This document shows positions 28,134-40,394 of a DNA stretch of 64,000 nucleotides, one piece after another. Origin of the DNA: Sabethes cyaneus (Eukaryota > Arthropoda > Insecta > Diptera > Culicidae); NCBI RefSeq assembly GCF_943734655.1, contig NC_071354.1, positions 36,791,347 through 36,855,346 of the forward strand, written 5' to 3'. Positions within the stretch are counted from its first letter, which is position 1, and the number at the start of each line of letters is the position of its first letter. A model generated the notes under the pieces. It saw only the letters and a program-made list of their open reading frames with translations, was not told the DNA's origin and searched no databases. Position numbers and translations under genes: made by a program.

Positions 28134-29600
28134 CCTTTAAGTTAGGCAGTGTGATACCGAACCGACGCAAGGAATGGTTTGACGAGGAGTACCAGCAGAT
28201 ATTGGAGAATGTAGCGCGAGTACAATTACGTAGAGACACCCGTCACAACGTGGAGTGATACAGACAGAAGCGGAGACAGCAAACCTGACTCTTTGAGGAG
28301 AAGAAGCGCCACCAGCAGGAGAAGCAGTGCAAAGAACTCGAGCAATTTTACCGATTTCACGACACACGGAAGTTTTATCAGAGATTCAGCTAATCTTGCA
28401 AAGGCTTTGTGTCCCAAGGACTGACGATTTTGACTGACGACGGTGTGGTGATTGAAAGGAAGAAGTGACTTCATTGGTGCAGCAAGTAACGGAGATGTGC
28501 CACCCCCCATCGATAAGCGAAGTTAAGAAGCCATCCAGCAACTGAAGAACAAAGCAGGAACGAAACAGGATTTATTAAAATGCGGCCAGACAGATTGGCC
28601 AGCTGTTTGTGTCAATTGATTGTCAAGATTTGGGATATGGAGACTACCGGAGAAATGGAAAGACGAGGTTATTTTCCCTATTTACAAGAAAGGGGATAAG
28701 CTGGATTGTAAGAACTACCGTGCGGTCACTATCCTGAATGCCGCCTACAGAGTGCTGTAGGCCAATCCTCCAGAAGTGCCGCGAATTCCGTGTCCCCACG
28801 CATCACCTGATCGTTGATTTCAAAGCCGCATATGATTGTGTAAACCCACAAGAGCTATGAAAAATTATGGACTAAATGATGATGGCTACGATGGATGGGA
28901 TCCAGTGCTGTGTGAGAATCTCGGGCAAATTGTCGGACCCATTTGAATCTCGCACCAGGACTTCGACCAGGAGATGGTCTTTCCTGCCCGGGCCCGCTTT
29001 TAACATTGTGCTTGAAGGTGTTATAAGACGAGCGGGGCACGATTTTCAAAAAATCCAGTCAATTTATTTGCTTTGCCGATGACGTGGATGCTGTTGGCAC
29101 TTGGCAGTACATTTGAGGCGGTGGAAGATCAGTAAACCAGACTAAAACGTGAAGCAGAGAAAATTGGGTTGAAAATAAATACGACTAAAATGAAGTATAT
29201 CTTGGCGGGCGGGACCGAGCGCGACAGGGCCTGCTTGGACAATATCGTGGTTATCGATGAGAATGAGTTTGAAGTAGTCGACGAGTTCGTATACTTTGGC
29301 TCACTGGCAACAGAGTATAACAATACCAGCTGTGAGATTAAAAGCCATATTATCAGCGGAAGTCGGGCCTACTACGGACTCCACAATTTAGAAGCAAAGT
29401 GCACACTGTATAAAACGCTAATTAGACCCGTTGTCCTCTACGGGCATGAAACGTGGACACTGCTAGAAGAGGACCTACGAGCACGGCGGGTGCTGCTGAG
29501 AACCTTCAGCGAGCGAGGTGGCAAGACCAGTTGGAACGAGAACGAGGCACGAAAGCAACTGATGCTGTTCCCTTGTAATAAAATACTCAGAACCTGAACG

Positions 29601-30527
29601 CCTCAGCATTAACGAAAACTAAGAATAATAATTTGCTCCATGAATGATTAGAACAAAATTAAATTAAGAACATTGACCATTGCGAAACAATTTCAAATTT
29701 TTGGCGATTTTTATGAAGACGTAGATAATCACACATTGCTAATTGACTCACAATACCTGACAGCAAAAACCAGGAACAGTGAAACCAATAAAGCCAACCA
29801 TTAACCAAGTTATTGAAGCATATACTTAGTCCCCAAGTTGCTAAGCATTTTCTCTTATCAACGCAAATATGTAGAGATATAGCATTTTAAACAGTTTATT
29901 CAAAACATATTGTTATATCTTACCACCAAAACGACCGTGACGCAGCTATTTGACGCCTACATTTTTTTGGTTCATTTTCACAGTACACTAGAATTTCTTT
30001 TTACGACCAATTTGGATTAACGTCCTCTCTTTTTACGTCCAAAATTTGAATTAACCTCCACTTTTTTTACTACTGATTTTTTACGTTCCTACAATACAGT
30101 ATGTAAAACGAAACTTGATCGTATTATAATACTGTACCGCTTAATACTTTTATTAAAATATTTGAAATATTATGCGATGCTTGCCACTCTGTTATTTCAA
30201 TTGAAAAAATTATTAACGCTAATTAATCGACGATTGCGGCTTTTTCGATCTGCCGAGGAAAATTATTTATGGAGTTCAGTTGGTAGGTTTAGTATTACGC
30301 TCTGACAATTTCATTGCATAGCAGAAGGTGCAATATTTTGATGTGAATCTTAAAAAGGAGCTAGGACGATTCATGATGGGTCTATAAGTAAATCTCTCAA
30401 TAAAAGCAGTAAGTCTTTCAATCATCACAGCAGAGGTAACACCATTCTCGTTGGGCCCACCCTCAACATCTCACGAAACTAATAGAATATTTCTTTCCTC
30501 TAAATTAAAACAAAACACTCAAAACAG
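29601..30527 (+). other. Intron end before exon 11
   Basis: AT-rich intron. At 29990-30095 there are two to three diverged copies of a unit of about 33 bp starting CTTTTTACG and containing TTTGGATTAACG/TTTGAATTAACC, related in style to the MITE at 36480-36630. No gene. The conserved-looking GGAGCTAGGACGATTCATG at 30358-30376 is of unknown meaning. Confidence 0.4.
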
Positions 30528-30647
30528 TACCACCAAGGTGGATCCTCGAACCGACCGATAAGGCTTTCGCACAAGGTTCCAATGCTAAAGTTGAATGCAA
30601 AGCCGACGGATTCCCGAAGCCCCTGGTTAGCTGGAAAAAGGCAATCG
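30528..30647 (+). CDS. Dscam1: Dscam1 exon 11, constant (first half of Ig8)
   Basis: 120 nt between CAAAACAG and GTAAGT. Its first two bases complete the Val codon opened by any exon-10 variant, then PPRWILEPTDKAFAQGS, the B-strand KVECKADGFPKP and LVSWKKAI plus one base. Matches the first constant exon after the Drosophila Ig7 array. Confidence 0.96.
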
Positions 30648-30719
30648 GTAAGTGGTTTTTCCTTTTATTTTACAAACGAGTCTCTTAACCCCCACCGTCT
30701 GTTAAATGGTTTCTATCAG

Positions 30720-31053
30720 GTGATACCCCTGGAGAATACAAAGATCTTCGCTCGAACGACTCTAGCATTCGGGTCGAGGAAGGATCACTGTTCATTAACA
30801 ATATTCAGAAATCGAATGAAGGTTACTATCTGTGCGAAGCAATTAACGGTATTGGCTCGGGTCTGAGTGCTGTTATCCAGATTACTGTTCAAGCTCCACC
30901 AGAATTTACCGAGAAGCTGCGCAATCAAACAGCCCGACGAGGTGAACCAACTGTATTGCAATGTGAAGCCAAAGGTGAAAAACCGATCGGTATTCTGTGG
31001 AACATGAACAATATCCGTCTGGACCCGAAGTCGGACAATCGCTACACTATCAG
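30720..31053 (+). CDS. Dscam1: Dscam1 exon 12, constant (rest of Ig8, start of Ig9)
   Basis: 334 nt between TTCTATCAG and GTAAAA. It begins GDTPGEYKDLRSNDSSIRV, has the Ig8 cysteine GYYLCEAINGIGSG, then Ig9 with PPEFTEKLRNQTARRG, VLQCEAKGEKPIG and LWNMNNIRLDPKS, and ends within an Arg codon. The phase matches the next exon. Confidence 0.96.
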
Positions 31054-31111
31054 GTAAAAGCAGCGATAATTTCAAAGTAAAACATAACTTATTTAAAACA
31101 TTGTATTTTAG

Positions 31112-31405
31112 AGAGGAAATTCGTCCCGATGGTGTTATGTCAAGTCTCTCGATCAAGCGAACGGAACGAAGCGATTCGGCACTGTTCACTTGCATGGCTA
31201 CGAATGCGTTCGGAAGCGATGACTCCAGCATCAATATGATCATTCAGGAAGCTCCCGAAATGCCCTATGCACTGAAAGTTTTGGACAAATCTGGTCGAAC
31301 CGTGCAGTTGAGCTGGGCTAAACCGTACAGTGGCAATTCACCGCTTAAGCGATACATTATCGAGTTCAAGCGCTCTCGAGGAACTTGGGAGAATGATGTT
31401 GATCG
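31112..31405 (+). CDS. Dscam1: Dscam1 exon 13, constant (end of Ig9, FN3-1)
   Basis: 294 nt between TATTTTAG and GTAAGT. It completes Arg, then EEIRPDGVMSSLSIKR, the Ig9 F-strand cysteine ALFTCMATNAFGSDD, and FN3-1 from EAPEMPYALKVLDKSG with its core Trp in VQLSWAKPYSG, ending RSRGTWENDVD plus two bases of Arg. Confidence 0.96.
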
Positions 31406-31460
31406 GTAAGTTTGATGTTAAAACTAAATTGAATCAGTGATTAACGATTTAAATTTGTAG

Positions 31461-33191
31461 TGTTATCGTACCGGGTCACACCAATGAAGCTCAAGTACAG
31501 AAACTAAGTCCCGCTACAACCTATAACATTCGAATTGTTGCCGAAAACGAAATTGGAGTGTCAGACTCGTCGGAGGTAGTAACAATCATTACGGCCGAGG
31601 AAGCACCATCCGGAAAACCGCAGGCAATCAAAGTCGAACCCATCAATCAGACGACGCTGCGAGTTAGCTGGAAGGCACCACCGAGAGCCGAATGGAATGG
31701 TGACATCCTAGGATATTATGTTGGATTTAAACAAACGTCGCAAAATTCTTCCTACATCTATGAGACGGTAAACTATTCATTGGAAGGTGGAGAAGGCAAG
31801 GAGCACAGCTTGGAAATCAATAATCTGAAAACATACACCCAGTATTCGATCGTGATTCAAGCTTTTAACAAAGTCGGAGCAGGTCCGATGAGCGAAGAAG
31901 AAAAGCAATACACTGCTGAGGGAACTCCTGATCAACCACCAAGTGACACCATGTGCACCACTCTGACTTCTCAGACGATCCGCGTATCCTGGGTCAGTCC
32001 CCCACTAGAATCGGCCAACGGTGTTATCAAGGGATACAAAGTTGTCTACGCTCCAAGCGAACTGTGGAATGACGACAAGAATAAGGATTATAAGAAGACT
32101 GCTTCAAGCGATACTGTCTTGCATGGTCTGAAGAAGTATACCAACTACACGATGCAGGTTCTAGCTACTACCTCAGGAGGTGATGGTGTTCGAAGTGCTC
32201 CAATTCACTGCCAAACCGAGCAAGATGTACCGGAGTCTCCAACTGCTGTAAAGGCCCTTGTCATGTCGGAAGGATCCATTCTAGTTTCGTGGTTACCACC
32301 TTCACAACCAAATGGAGTTATCCTACAATATACCGTGTACATCAAAAATGGCGATCAGGAACCCAAGAGCCACAAAGTACCAGCCTATCAGATGAGCTAT
32401 GAAGCTTCGGGTCTTGAGAAGAGCCTACAATATGACTTCTGGGTCACCGCAAGTACAACCATTGGCGAAGGTCAACGATCGAAAACACTCCAAGCCAAGC
32501 CTAGCGACAAAGTTCCGGCAAAGATTGCTTCATTCGATGACAGCTTCACGGCGACATTTAAAGAAGACGCTAAATTGCCTTGCCTCGCCGTTGGATCACC
32601 CACCCCAGACATCACGTGGAAAATCAAGGGACAGGAATTTGTTGCCAACGAACGCATACGACAACTACCCGAAGGCTCGCTCTATATCAAGGATGTTATC
32701 CGACAGGATGCCGGAGACTACACGTGCACTGCCGAAAATTCGATCGCCAAAGACTCCATTACCCACCGACTAATTGTTCTTGCACCACCACAATCTCCGC
32801 AATTAACCCTCACTGCCACAACCACAGACTCGCTAGCTGTTAAGCTGAAGCCACACGAATCGGACACTGCACCGTTGCAAGGCTACACCCTGCACTACAA
32901 ACCGGAATTTGGCGAGTGGGAAACCATCGATGTGGCACTGGAAGCCCCCAAATATACCATCGAAAACCTATACTGCGGATCTCGGTACCAGGTCTATGCT
33001 ACCGCATACAATACGATCGGAGCTGGAGAACCATCGGATATTCTTAACACACGAACAAAGGGTTCAAAACCATTGCTGCCGGAAAAGTCACGTTTCATCG
33101 AAGTTTCATCCAACTCGATTACACTGCATCTGCCAGCCTGGAAGGATGGTGGTTGCCGGATGTCGCACTTTGTCGTAGAACACAAGAAAAA
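31461..33191 (+). CDS. Dscam1: Dscam1 exon 14, constant (FN3-1 to FN3-6)
   Basis: Largest exon, 1731 nt, between AATTTGTAG and GTAAGT. It carries the rest of FN3-1 (TTYNIRIVAENEIGVSDSS), FN3-2 (LRVSWKAPPRAEWNG), FN3-3 (IRVSWVSPPLESANG), FN3-4 (ILVSWLPPSQPNG), Ig10 (LPCLAVGSPTPDITWKIKG and AGDYTCTAENSIA), FN3-5 (PPQSPQLTLTATTTDS) and the first half of FN3-6 (AWKDGGCRMSHFVVEHKK). The order FN3 x4, Ig10, FN3 x2 is diagnostic of Dscam. No signal of change or damage. Confidence 0.97.
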
Positions 33192-33250
33192 GTAAGTACA
33201 GAGAAAGGTTTTCTACGTTTAGAAGGAAATAACATTTCTTTCCGACTTAG

Positions 33251-33417
33251 GGATCAAGTCGATTGGAATCAAATTTCGAACAACGTTAAGCCGGGTGGTA
33301 ACTTTGTTGTACTAGACCTGGAACCCGCAACTTGGTACAACCTAAGGGTAACTGCTCATAATAACGCTGGTTTCACTGTAGCCGAGTACGAATTTGCCAC
33401 TCTCACCATTACCGGAG
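33251..33417 (+). CDS. Dscam1: Dscam1 exon 15, constant (end of FN3-6)
   Basis: 167 nt between CCGACTTAG and GTAAGT. It completes a Lys codon, then DQVDWNQISNNVKPGG, the FN3 core LEPATWYNLRVTAHNNAG and ATLTITG plus one base, which is completed by either transmembrane exon. A 6.98 kb intron follows. Confidence 0.96.
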
Positions 33418-35480
33418 GTAAGTGACACTAGTGCTTTCTTTGAAGCTTCTTATCATCATCTCGTTCTTCTTGTTATAATCGAATTATAGTTTATCGAGTT
33501 AATAAATATTGGACAATATTCTAGCTAAACTCTTCGGTTTCAGTTTCAACATAACTAACCAGTAAAATAAATTTCTGCTTCATTTCTGTTACTGCATACT
33601 AATTATTCCTCAGTTCGAATCATTCGCTCATCACACTCATCATCTTATCAGTTGCTATATTTCTTGTACGGCATCGACTGTGTCTCGGTTATTTTAATAT
33701 CTTTCCGTTCGAAGAACATTCAGTTCGATTGTTTGGTTCATTTTAGTAAGCTAAGAAATAAACCGACCTTGTCTCTGAAACAACCTCAAAGTAAAGTTCT
33801 AGATTATACTCTCTACAACAACCAGAAGCGATTGGAAATGCATACCTAACAAAATTAGATCACGATTGCCAAAAAAAAAACATCAGTATTAGACACAAAA
33901 GTTATTTCTCTTTACGAATGCACCACTTTGATTCCGAATGCGATTGATCTAAACGTAAGTTTGAAACAAGAAACTTCCTCCCCACGTACGTACCATTAAT
34001 GCCCGGAGAGCACAAAATGCACATTCCCGGTAGTAATGTAACGATAAAATTGTACATAACACGAGAAAAATAATTCGTTACTGATTGGCACCAATAAACA
34101 CTTTCTTGACATGTACATAGTACAATCATGTTGCAATCGACCCCTCCAGAAACAAGAAAAAAAAAACAGAAAGCGGAACTGGAAACCCGTCTGGTTTTGT
34201 TTAAGTTTTATCAAGTGCAATTTGGTCCCTTGTTTGGATAAAAAAAAGCCCAATTCGTTTCATTAGTTTACGTTCATTAGTTCTTCTCTTAACATATGTA
34301 TTAGTCTGTTGAGTTTCGTAGACTTCAGTCACTATCATCCGATCAGCCACCCAATATGTATAGACACACGCTCTTTGCACGCACCGTAGCCGATTTAAAC
34401 TGTAGCAGTTATAGAGCTCGCGGTATCGAATGATGAAAACAGTTTTAAATCTATCTGAGCGTTGATTTTTTTGTTTAAACGATATTATTAAGATAAGGGC
34501 GCAGTGCTTCTATGCAAAAACGTTTAAGTAATAAACAAACTTTATTCAATTTAAAGAAATAAACTGTTGAAATCTGAAGTTTCTATTCAGATCTTCATGA
34601 ATTAAAAAATACATCTTAAAATACTTTGAGAATTTGTTTAAATTTGCTTAAATATTGATAAAAAACAAAAAATTGTTGCAAAATGAATTGAAATACCAAA
34701 GTATCCAAGAAAACTAAAATTTCTTGAAGTATTGCAAGAATCATTAAACAAGAGTCAAAGGTCTAGAGAACGAATTTATGGGATTCTATCTATATTTAAA
34801 GTACGAATATATTGGTGGGAGAAACATTAAACAAACTGGTAATTAAACAAGCGATTATTCCAATTTAGGATTGGATTATTTCGTGTCAGATCGTGGAGAT
34901 AAACGTCGCCTAAGAGCGCAGTGTAAATCGTAGTACTTCACGGCGGAACATAGTTTTTTTTTTTTTTTTTTCAATATAGTAGGAGCGGCTTCTGACAGTG
35001 TCTGACCAGCAGCGGGAAGAACGTGCTGTTGTCTCGAATGCTAAAGTCAAGTTGGGAACCCAATCGCGAGACTAAGACAATCTACCTAAATTACTCAAAT
35101 GTTGTCAGGTTCGCGTAATGGACCGATACCGATGGAAACGATCAACGAGAGAATGTTTCTGTTAACCTTTCGTTACTCGCGCCAATTTCGAATTATAGGC
35201 ATGCCAAAACCTAACAGAATTTACTCGAATACTAATCCCACTTGGTGAAAAACTTATGAAACTTTTTCCACCGTTTGAAAGATCTTGGTTTGTGGATCAA
35301 CTTTGCTGAAAACAGTAATTTTCTTTATTGCTGGAATCCCGAGATAAAGTTAACGGTTCACAGGCGTTGTACAAAATACAACAGCACCAGTAACGGAGGG
35401 TTAAGGGTTAGAGACCATTTCTTCAATTCCAAGCTTCACTTTGTAGCTTCCCAAGACTAGGTTATTAGAGGAATTTTTAA
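33418..35480 (+). other. First part of the intron before the TM exons
   Basis: AT-rich intronic DNA with no recognisable gene. It contains a T16 run at about 34955-34970. Short antisense frames at 33902-34253 and a plus frame at 35275-35460 show no known domain. The region after 34900 looks like old transposon debris. Confidence 0.4.
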
Positions 35481-35489
35481 CGGCGCAAA

Positions 35490-36440
35490 TATATCCGCAG
35501 CGACCTCCGAAGACGGATAAGACAGGTAACGCTCGGCCGTCAATGAGGTTGCAACGGTATCGCTAGACGAGGAACCCCAGATTGCACGAAATAACGTTTG
35601 ATAGGGATGCCAGCAAGTAATTAAGAAGAAAAAGGGCTGATTTATCTAAGTATTACCACGAAGGAGAACTTGGACAAGTATCGGCTCGGCAGTGCAAAAC
35701 GAGTTGAGCACGATCTTGAGGAAGAAGAAGCCCCGGGAAGACGGCAGAAATTGTAAAGATTGATGACAGAGATTGTGGGTCATAACAGGGATTTGGCCTA
35801 TGAGGGGACCAATTTCTGAAATGTTACTCACCGCAATAAGTAGAAAAAAAAGATGAATACTTCAGCACAAACGAGTGTGAGGTGATCGACAAATGGAAGT
35901 AGCTTTTCGATTAGTACCTCAATGGCAGAATGGAAGTTAACCTGGATATATCCTCAAACGATTCTAGCGTTCGTGCTTCCGACTTGGTGAGAAATCGTAC
36001 AGGAAAAGACTAATAGGCTAACTATCGGAAAAGACCAACTCCTAGGAAAGCCCTGCAAACATGTATGGAACCACTAGTAACGATACACTATTGAGTAATA
36101 TCCAGGATTTGTCAGGAAAGTTATTTATCATACATTTGGCGAAAATCGGAGGGTTACGATAGGACAAAACCGTCGCGAGGATGCCGGACGACAATTGGTG
36201 CCCCCATAGGTACCAGGAGTAGAAGTTCCACATGGTAGATTGCTCAACCAAATCAAAGTTAATTTGCAAGCGTTGAGACGCGTGGAATTGACGGTGAGAA
36301 GGAGCCCAGAATCAAGTGAAGTAAAGACGACTTTTTCAAACGGCACGAGCCACTCCGACTCTAATCTGCTGCTAATGATGATGATGCGTTCACTTTCAGG
36401 AACATCTCAAACTAAACAGGATTGTTTCTAATTTTCAGAC
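35490..36440 (+). mobile_element. Heavily decayed non-LTR remnant
   Basis: Plus-strand scraps resembling retroelement endonuclease-RT linker (ARNNV followed by KKKKGLIYLS-like text near 35585) and a C-terminal region near 36165-36350 with CGARRMPDDNW-like text and the final segment TTFSNGTSHSDSNL that also occurs in a related form near 51855. It is too degraded to assign a family. Confidence 0.4.
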
Positions 36441-36479
36441 ATCAACGTTACGTCGTCGATCGTCTGCTAATAATACCCT

Positions 36480-36630
36480 ACACTGAAGTCGCTTTTTACA
36501 AGCAATTGTTTTTACGCGAATTTGGAATTTACGCATTTTTTGTGTGAATTTCGGAATTTACGCGATTAGTTAAGCGAGTTTCGGAATTTACGCGGAACGT
36601 ATCCTTCGCGTAAAAAGCGACTGGAGTGTA
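36480..36630. mobile_element. MITE with TTTTTACGCGAATTTGGAA repeats
   Basis: About 151 bp with ends TACACTGAAGTCGCTTTTTA and TAAAAAGCGACTGGAGTGTA. Inside are three to four copies of a unit like GAATTTCGGAATTTACGCG. Noncoding. Confidence 0.75.
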
Positions 36631-37098
36631 TTCCGGTTGAAGCAGATATATTGTTGTCCTAATGATATCTTTGGTTGGTACAAAAAATATTTAAAAAGTT
36701 CATACGAAGCGTGTCACGAGAAAGATCAAAATCAAACCCAGTCAATTCTTGATTGCAGACTCGTTGAACGCCGATGATGGCTTCGTTTGCTCCATAGCAT
36801 GTCCTTGGAAACAGCACTTGTAAGAACATTCTGCTGAGAAGCGCTCGAAATTGAACTCTAAGATTGCTGAGGATCGATTGCATCTGCGTTCTATTTTTCC
36901 GATCCGATCGACGCGGTTTAAAATAACGCGGAATCCAGACTATTGAATAATATTTTAACGTTGAACGAACTAATTCGCAACGGGAATTCATCAAGTAGTT
37001 TACATCTGCGAAGTTTTATAAATTATCGTAATCGGACCGAGTGTGTGAGTCAGAGAAAAATCCAAAGTCTTTGATACAGAACTCCCTTTTAATCAGTT

Positions 37099-37805
37099 CA
37101 CCGCACAATGGGACCATCCTGGAAAAAGGCGGTCAAAAGTCTTTTTTCGCTTTTCCTGACGTTGTCGTGCTTAGGTGTCTTAGGAGAAGTTTCATAAAAA
37201 AGTATTCTGCATCTAATGACACTTTCATATAATTGGATAATTGGCACACTTATACTATATTCTATGGCGGTTCAAGCGATGCTAACTTTAGCTGCCAGTA
37301 GGTGCCTATTTACGAAAAAAATATTTGTAAAAAAAGTAAAATTTATCCTTCAATTTTATTTTTAAAGCAAATAAAGCAACATATGATATATGCACCTTCT
37401 AAAAAGTTACGTATTTTGATAGTATCCAAAAGTTTGTAGAACATGTCGAACCTGTTAGATCTTAGATGAGGTTTTGTGTACAAAAAGTTTAAAAACTGAT
37501 TTTAAGGGGGTCACGACAGAAAGTCAATTATATCTCGCAAACCATATGATGCAGATACTAAGTATCTTCGGCAAAGCTTAATGAAATTCAAAGTTCTACA
37601 ACTTTGCCGAACACATGACCATGCGTTATAGTTCCTATAAAAAAATATTTTTTTTCCAAATTTGTTATCCCCTTAATATCTAATTATATGAAAATCGAAA
37701 CTTTTTATGAAACTTCTCCTAAGACACCTAAGCTCGAAAACGTCAGGAAAAGCGAGAAAAGACTTTTGGCCGTCTTTTTCCAGAATGGTCCCACTGTGCA
37801 CCGCC
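37099..37805. mobile_element. Nonautonomous element with about 100-bp inverted repeats
   Basis: Left arm 37099-37200 (GGGACCATCCTGGAAAAAGG, CGCTTTTCCTGACG, CTTAGGTGTCTTAGGAGAAG) is the inverse of the right arm 37703-37805 (CTTCTCCTAAGACACCTAAG, CGTCAGGAAAAGCG, CTTTTTCCAGAATGGTCCC). The interior of about 500 bp is AT-rich with no transposase frame. Confidence 0.75.
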
Positions 37806-38619
37806 GAGATGATAGTCGAAAAGGATCGACCGCCACTTTTTCCTCACGAACGATACAATTGAACCCTTGCTAGCATTACAATCTATTTCCGTTGCACCAC
37901 CTTGAAAAGCTCTCCAGTTGTAACAAGAACAGGGCGCCTTCCACAAAGGAAAACCTGGGCTCTGGCAGTTAAAAATTTACATCGTTGAAATATAGCACGA
38001 AGATGAGCGAGCCAAGATGGCTGCCTCGTGGAACACCGGACGTAGCAGTAAACTTGCTGGATATCGACTTTCTAATTTTAACAGTTAGGAGTTAGCTAAG
38101 TAAAACTTTAGCCAAAGCAACAGGCTGCCACCAAATTCCATCTTGTCGAGCTTAGCAGTCGCAATTTCATTGTTTAATTTTTAAAAAGGAGCATAAAAAT
38201 GGATCTGGATTCCATTCGTTAGGAAACGCCTTGTTCGCTGAGACTTCTTACGGCTGGAAAGTGAATTAATAGTAGGGATGCTTATAAAACGATCAACCAA
38301 AATAATATTTGCTGCTCAAATGTCTCGTAAATCGAGTAGGGGTCGACAAAACAACTCAGCTTGTTAAAGATTGCAATTAACATATCTTCGAGGTTTTAAG
38401 ACTATTCTACTGATTACGGTCACATCTGAAGATGGAAGAGCGTTTCCGAACCACTGTTCTTAAACAATTATATTGAAGTTCAATTCTGATAGAAAAATAA
38501 TCGATTTTAGCTCGAAATCCACTCACGTTCTGATAATACAATAGCAGAGACCCCGAAGAGCTTTGCTCGAAAGGTTATATCGAAGTCAAAAAAAGTAAAG
38601 CTCTGGCGTTACATTTCTC
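37806..38619 (+). other. Intronic DNA, nothing recognisable
   Basis: No exon, RNA gene or repeat structure that I can support in this stretch of the intron before the transmembrane exons. Confidence 0.4.
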
Positions 38620-38755
38620 GACGGACGTTGCAGTCAACGGTTAGTGTACGGGACAATTACGGGGCTAGTTCTACGATCCTTGGACTTTAACAGTTTCTCT
38701 CAGTTGAGATTTGAAGATACGACGACTGACCAGTGAACAGTGGTATTACAGCTCA
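38620..38755 (-). mobile_element. tRNA-related SINE, diverged second copy
   Basis: Shares several blocks in the same order with the SINE at 18671-18891: GGGACAATTACGGGGCTAGT, CTACGATCCT, TAACAGTTTCTCTCAGTTGA and ATACGACGACTG. The B-box region is mutated (GAGATTTGAAGATAC versus GAGATTCGAACATAC) and the GCTTTGC tail is not evident, so it is an old copy. Confidence 0.65.
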
Positions 38756-39019
38756 ATATCACCTCCGATGTCAATGGAACTGTGTGCTATCATCGAGTGG
38801 GTGGGTCTAGATTAGTGGAGAGGTCAGCGTTTAGAGAAGATAATCTAATTTCTAGTGCTTGAAAACACAGCGGTCGCCTAACGACAGAGTCCGAGACAAG
38901 TAAATTTATGAAACGGAGTCGAATGGCATCCAATAGTTTTTTGAATCGTCAGCACTCTCTAAAACAAACACCTTGTGGTTGTGGCGAATCGCCCGTATTT
39001 AAGCAGAATCCCGTTTTTT

Positions 39020-39125
39020 AACTTTAACAGTTTGGGTCATTCGTGACTTTTGCAAGGTTGGGATTTGAACCCGGGTCTTCGGCGTGAGAGATATGAATGC
39101 TAACCACTACCTCGGGACTGACCCC
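39020..39125 (-). mobile_element. tRNA-like SINE head, different family
   Basis: On the minus strand: GTAGTGGTTAGCATTC, a pol III A-box-like element, then about 30 nt later CCCGGGTTCAAATCCCAACC, containing a perfect B-box GGTTCAAATCC in a T-arm-like stem. It could be a tRNA pseudogene or SINE; there is no full cloverleaf, so I do not call a functional tRNA. Confidence 0.55.
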
Positions 39126-39129
39126 TATC

Positions 39130-40394
39130 TCGAAATTTGTGTCCAAAGCATTTTTCTAAGTTATCCCAGAATTTCTTGAAATTTTGTACGCTAGCGTAGT
39201 TAAATGGGTTTTGAATGAAAACAATATTTAAAAAATTCATGTTCTTATTTTTCTAGAAACTGTGAAGTATTTTTTTTTTTCAATTTTCTTGAACATCGCT
39301 TTTTGAAAAAATTCATAACTCAAGCGTTTCAAACTTCAAGCGTAGTACATACATTTTTGCATACAAATTTGGGCAACTTAACACCCTAGAAATAATCTCT
39401 GAAAAAAGTTTTTCACAAAATTTTCCACGGCGATAGAAAATTTCAAAGAAGAATACGAGAAACTACGTTCTGTTTTGTCTTTTAGTGCTGAAAATTGCAC
39501 GATAGTTTTTTTTGTTAGTTTTGAATTATGACCGAAAGCCTCGAATTTACTAAACAATCACCTATTACAGGAACCAAACATCATAATAAAAAAACTGTAA
39601 CGTGCTGTCTTCTTAGTTCTTACAAAACGTATATCATAGAGTTAATCTTTGTAATTATAATTACAGTTACAGTTATGGTCTGGTTCATGAAATATTTTCG
39701 AAATTCTTTTTTCTTGTTCACCGACTCTGTTATGGTGAAAATGTCACGAAAGCGTTATTTTCTGTTCCAGAGTTATGTATGAAAAACCAGTGATCGGCGG
39801 GAAGTGATCGGTCGATCGTTTATGAAACTGTTTTCATCATTCGAATTGAGAAGTTAATGAAAAAATCTAAACCTGTTAAGCATTCTATTAGTTTCTTTCT
39901 CATCTCGCTGCTCATCTTCATCTTCGAAAGTTTAATTTTAGCATCCAACAACATAGCAAGTTATGTTCCTATTAGCTGTTCAATTTTCCGTAGATGTTAG
40001 ATTTAGCGAACCTAAAACCGTTACTCAAACCATAGATGTATACTTCCACAGTAGTTTTTCCTAGTTTATGAAAAACAGAAGTCCATTTTTACTGTCAATC
40101 CTAATATTCGTGTTTTTCGTTCACTTCATTCTTCATTTATTTGAATAAGTTAAACAAGTTCTAAAAAAAACACAAATAATTTTCTCAACACTGTTTAGCT
40201 TTTTCTGTAACATTTCGGCATTCTTCATTGTACCTGTCAATATTTGTGTTTCTAAATTAATCCGTAGTAGTGAAACGAAATTTAAAACGATCAGCAAATT
40301 ATAATGAAACTGAAGCAATCGCCAAAGCCAAAACGACTAACGAATAATATCCCTTCTTCAATCTCTCTCTTTCTTTTTTAATTGGTTGTTTCAG
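39130..40394 (+). other. Intron end before the TM exons
   Basis: AT-rich DNA with no recognisable element. A plus-strand frame at 39528-39782 contains a hydrophobic stretch (IIELIFVIIITVTVMVWF) but low-complexity coding and no homolog I know; I treat it as chance. Confidence 0.35.

Larger units (their letters stand above)
27577..29600 (+). mobile_element. Degenerate non-LTR retrotransposon, plus strand
   Basis: Pieces in order: endonuclease end (NENGLRLVDLAASKNMAI near 27680), linker (RNEWFDEEYQQILENV-like near 28170), RT start (NYRAVTILNAAYRVL near 28715), FKAAYD near 28820, TMDGIQCCVRISGKLS near 28885, FADDVDAVG near 29070, and INTTKMKYILAGGTERDR then VVLYGHETWTLLEEDLRA at 29170-29490. Many stops. 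Two MITEs are inserted in it. Same family as copies at 42047-43880 and 48600-49855. Confidence 0.75.

Noticed and set aside
39020..39125. Functional tRNA gene on the minus strand
   Set aside because: A- and B-boxes are present, but I could not draw an acceptor stem or anticodon arm by eye.
39528..39782. Frame with a hydrophobic segment, considered as a third transmembrane exon
   Set aside because: No acceptor or donor in the right phase, no TIAP start as in both real exons, and AT-driven composition.
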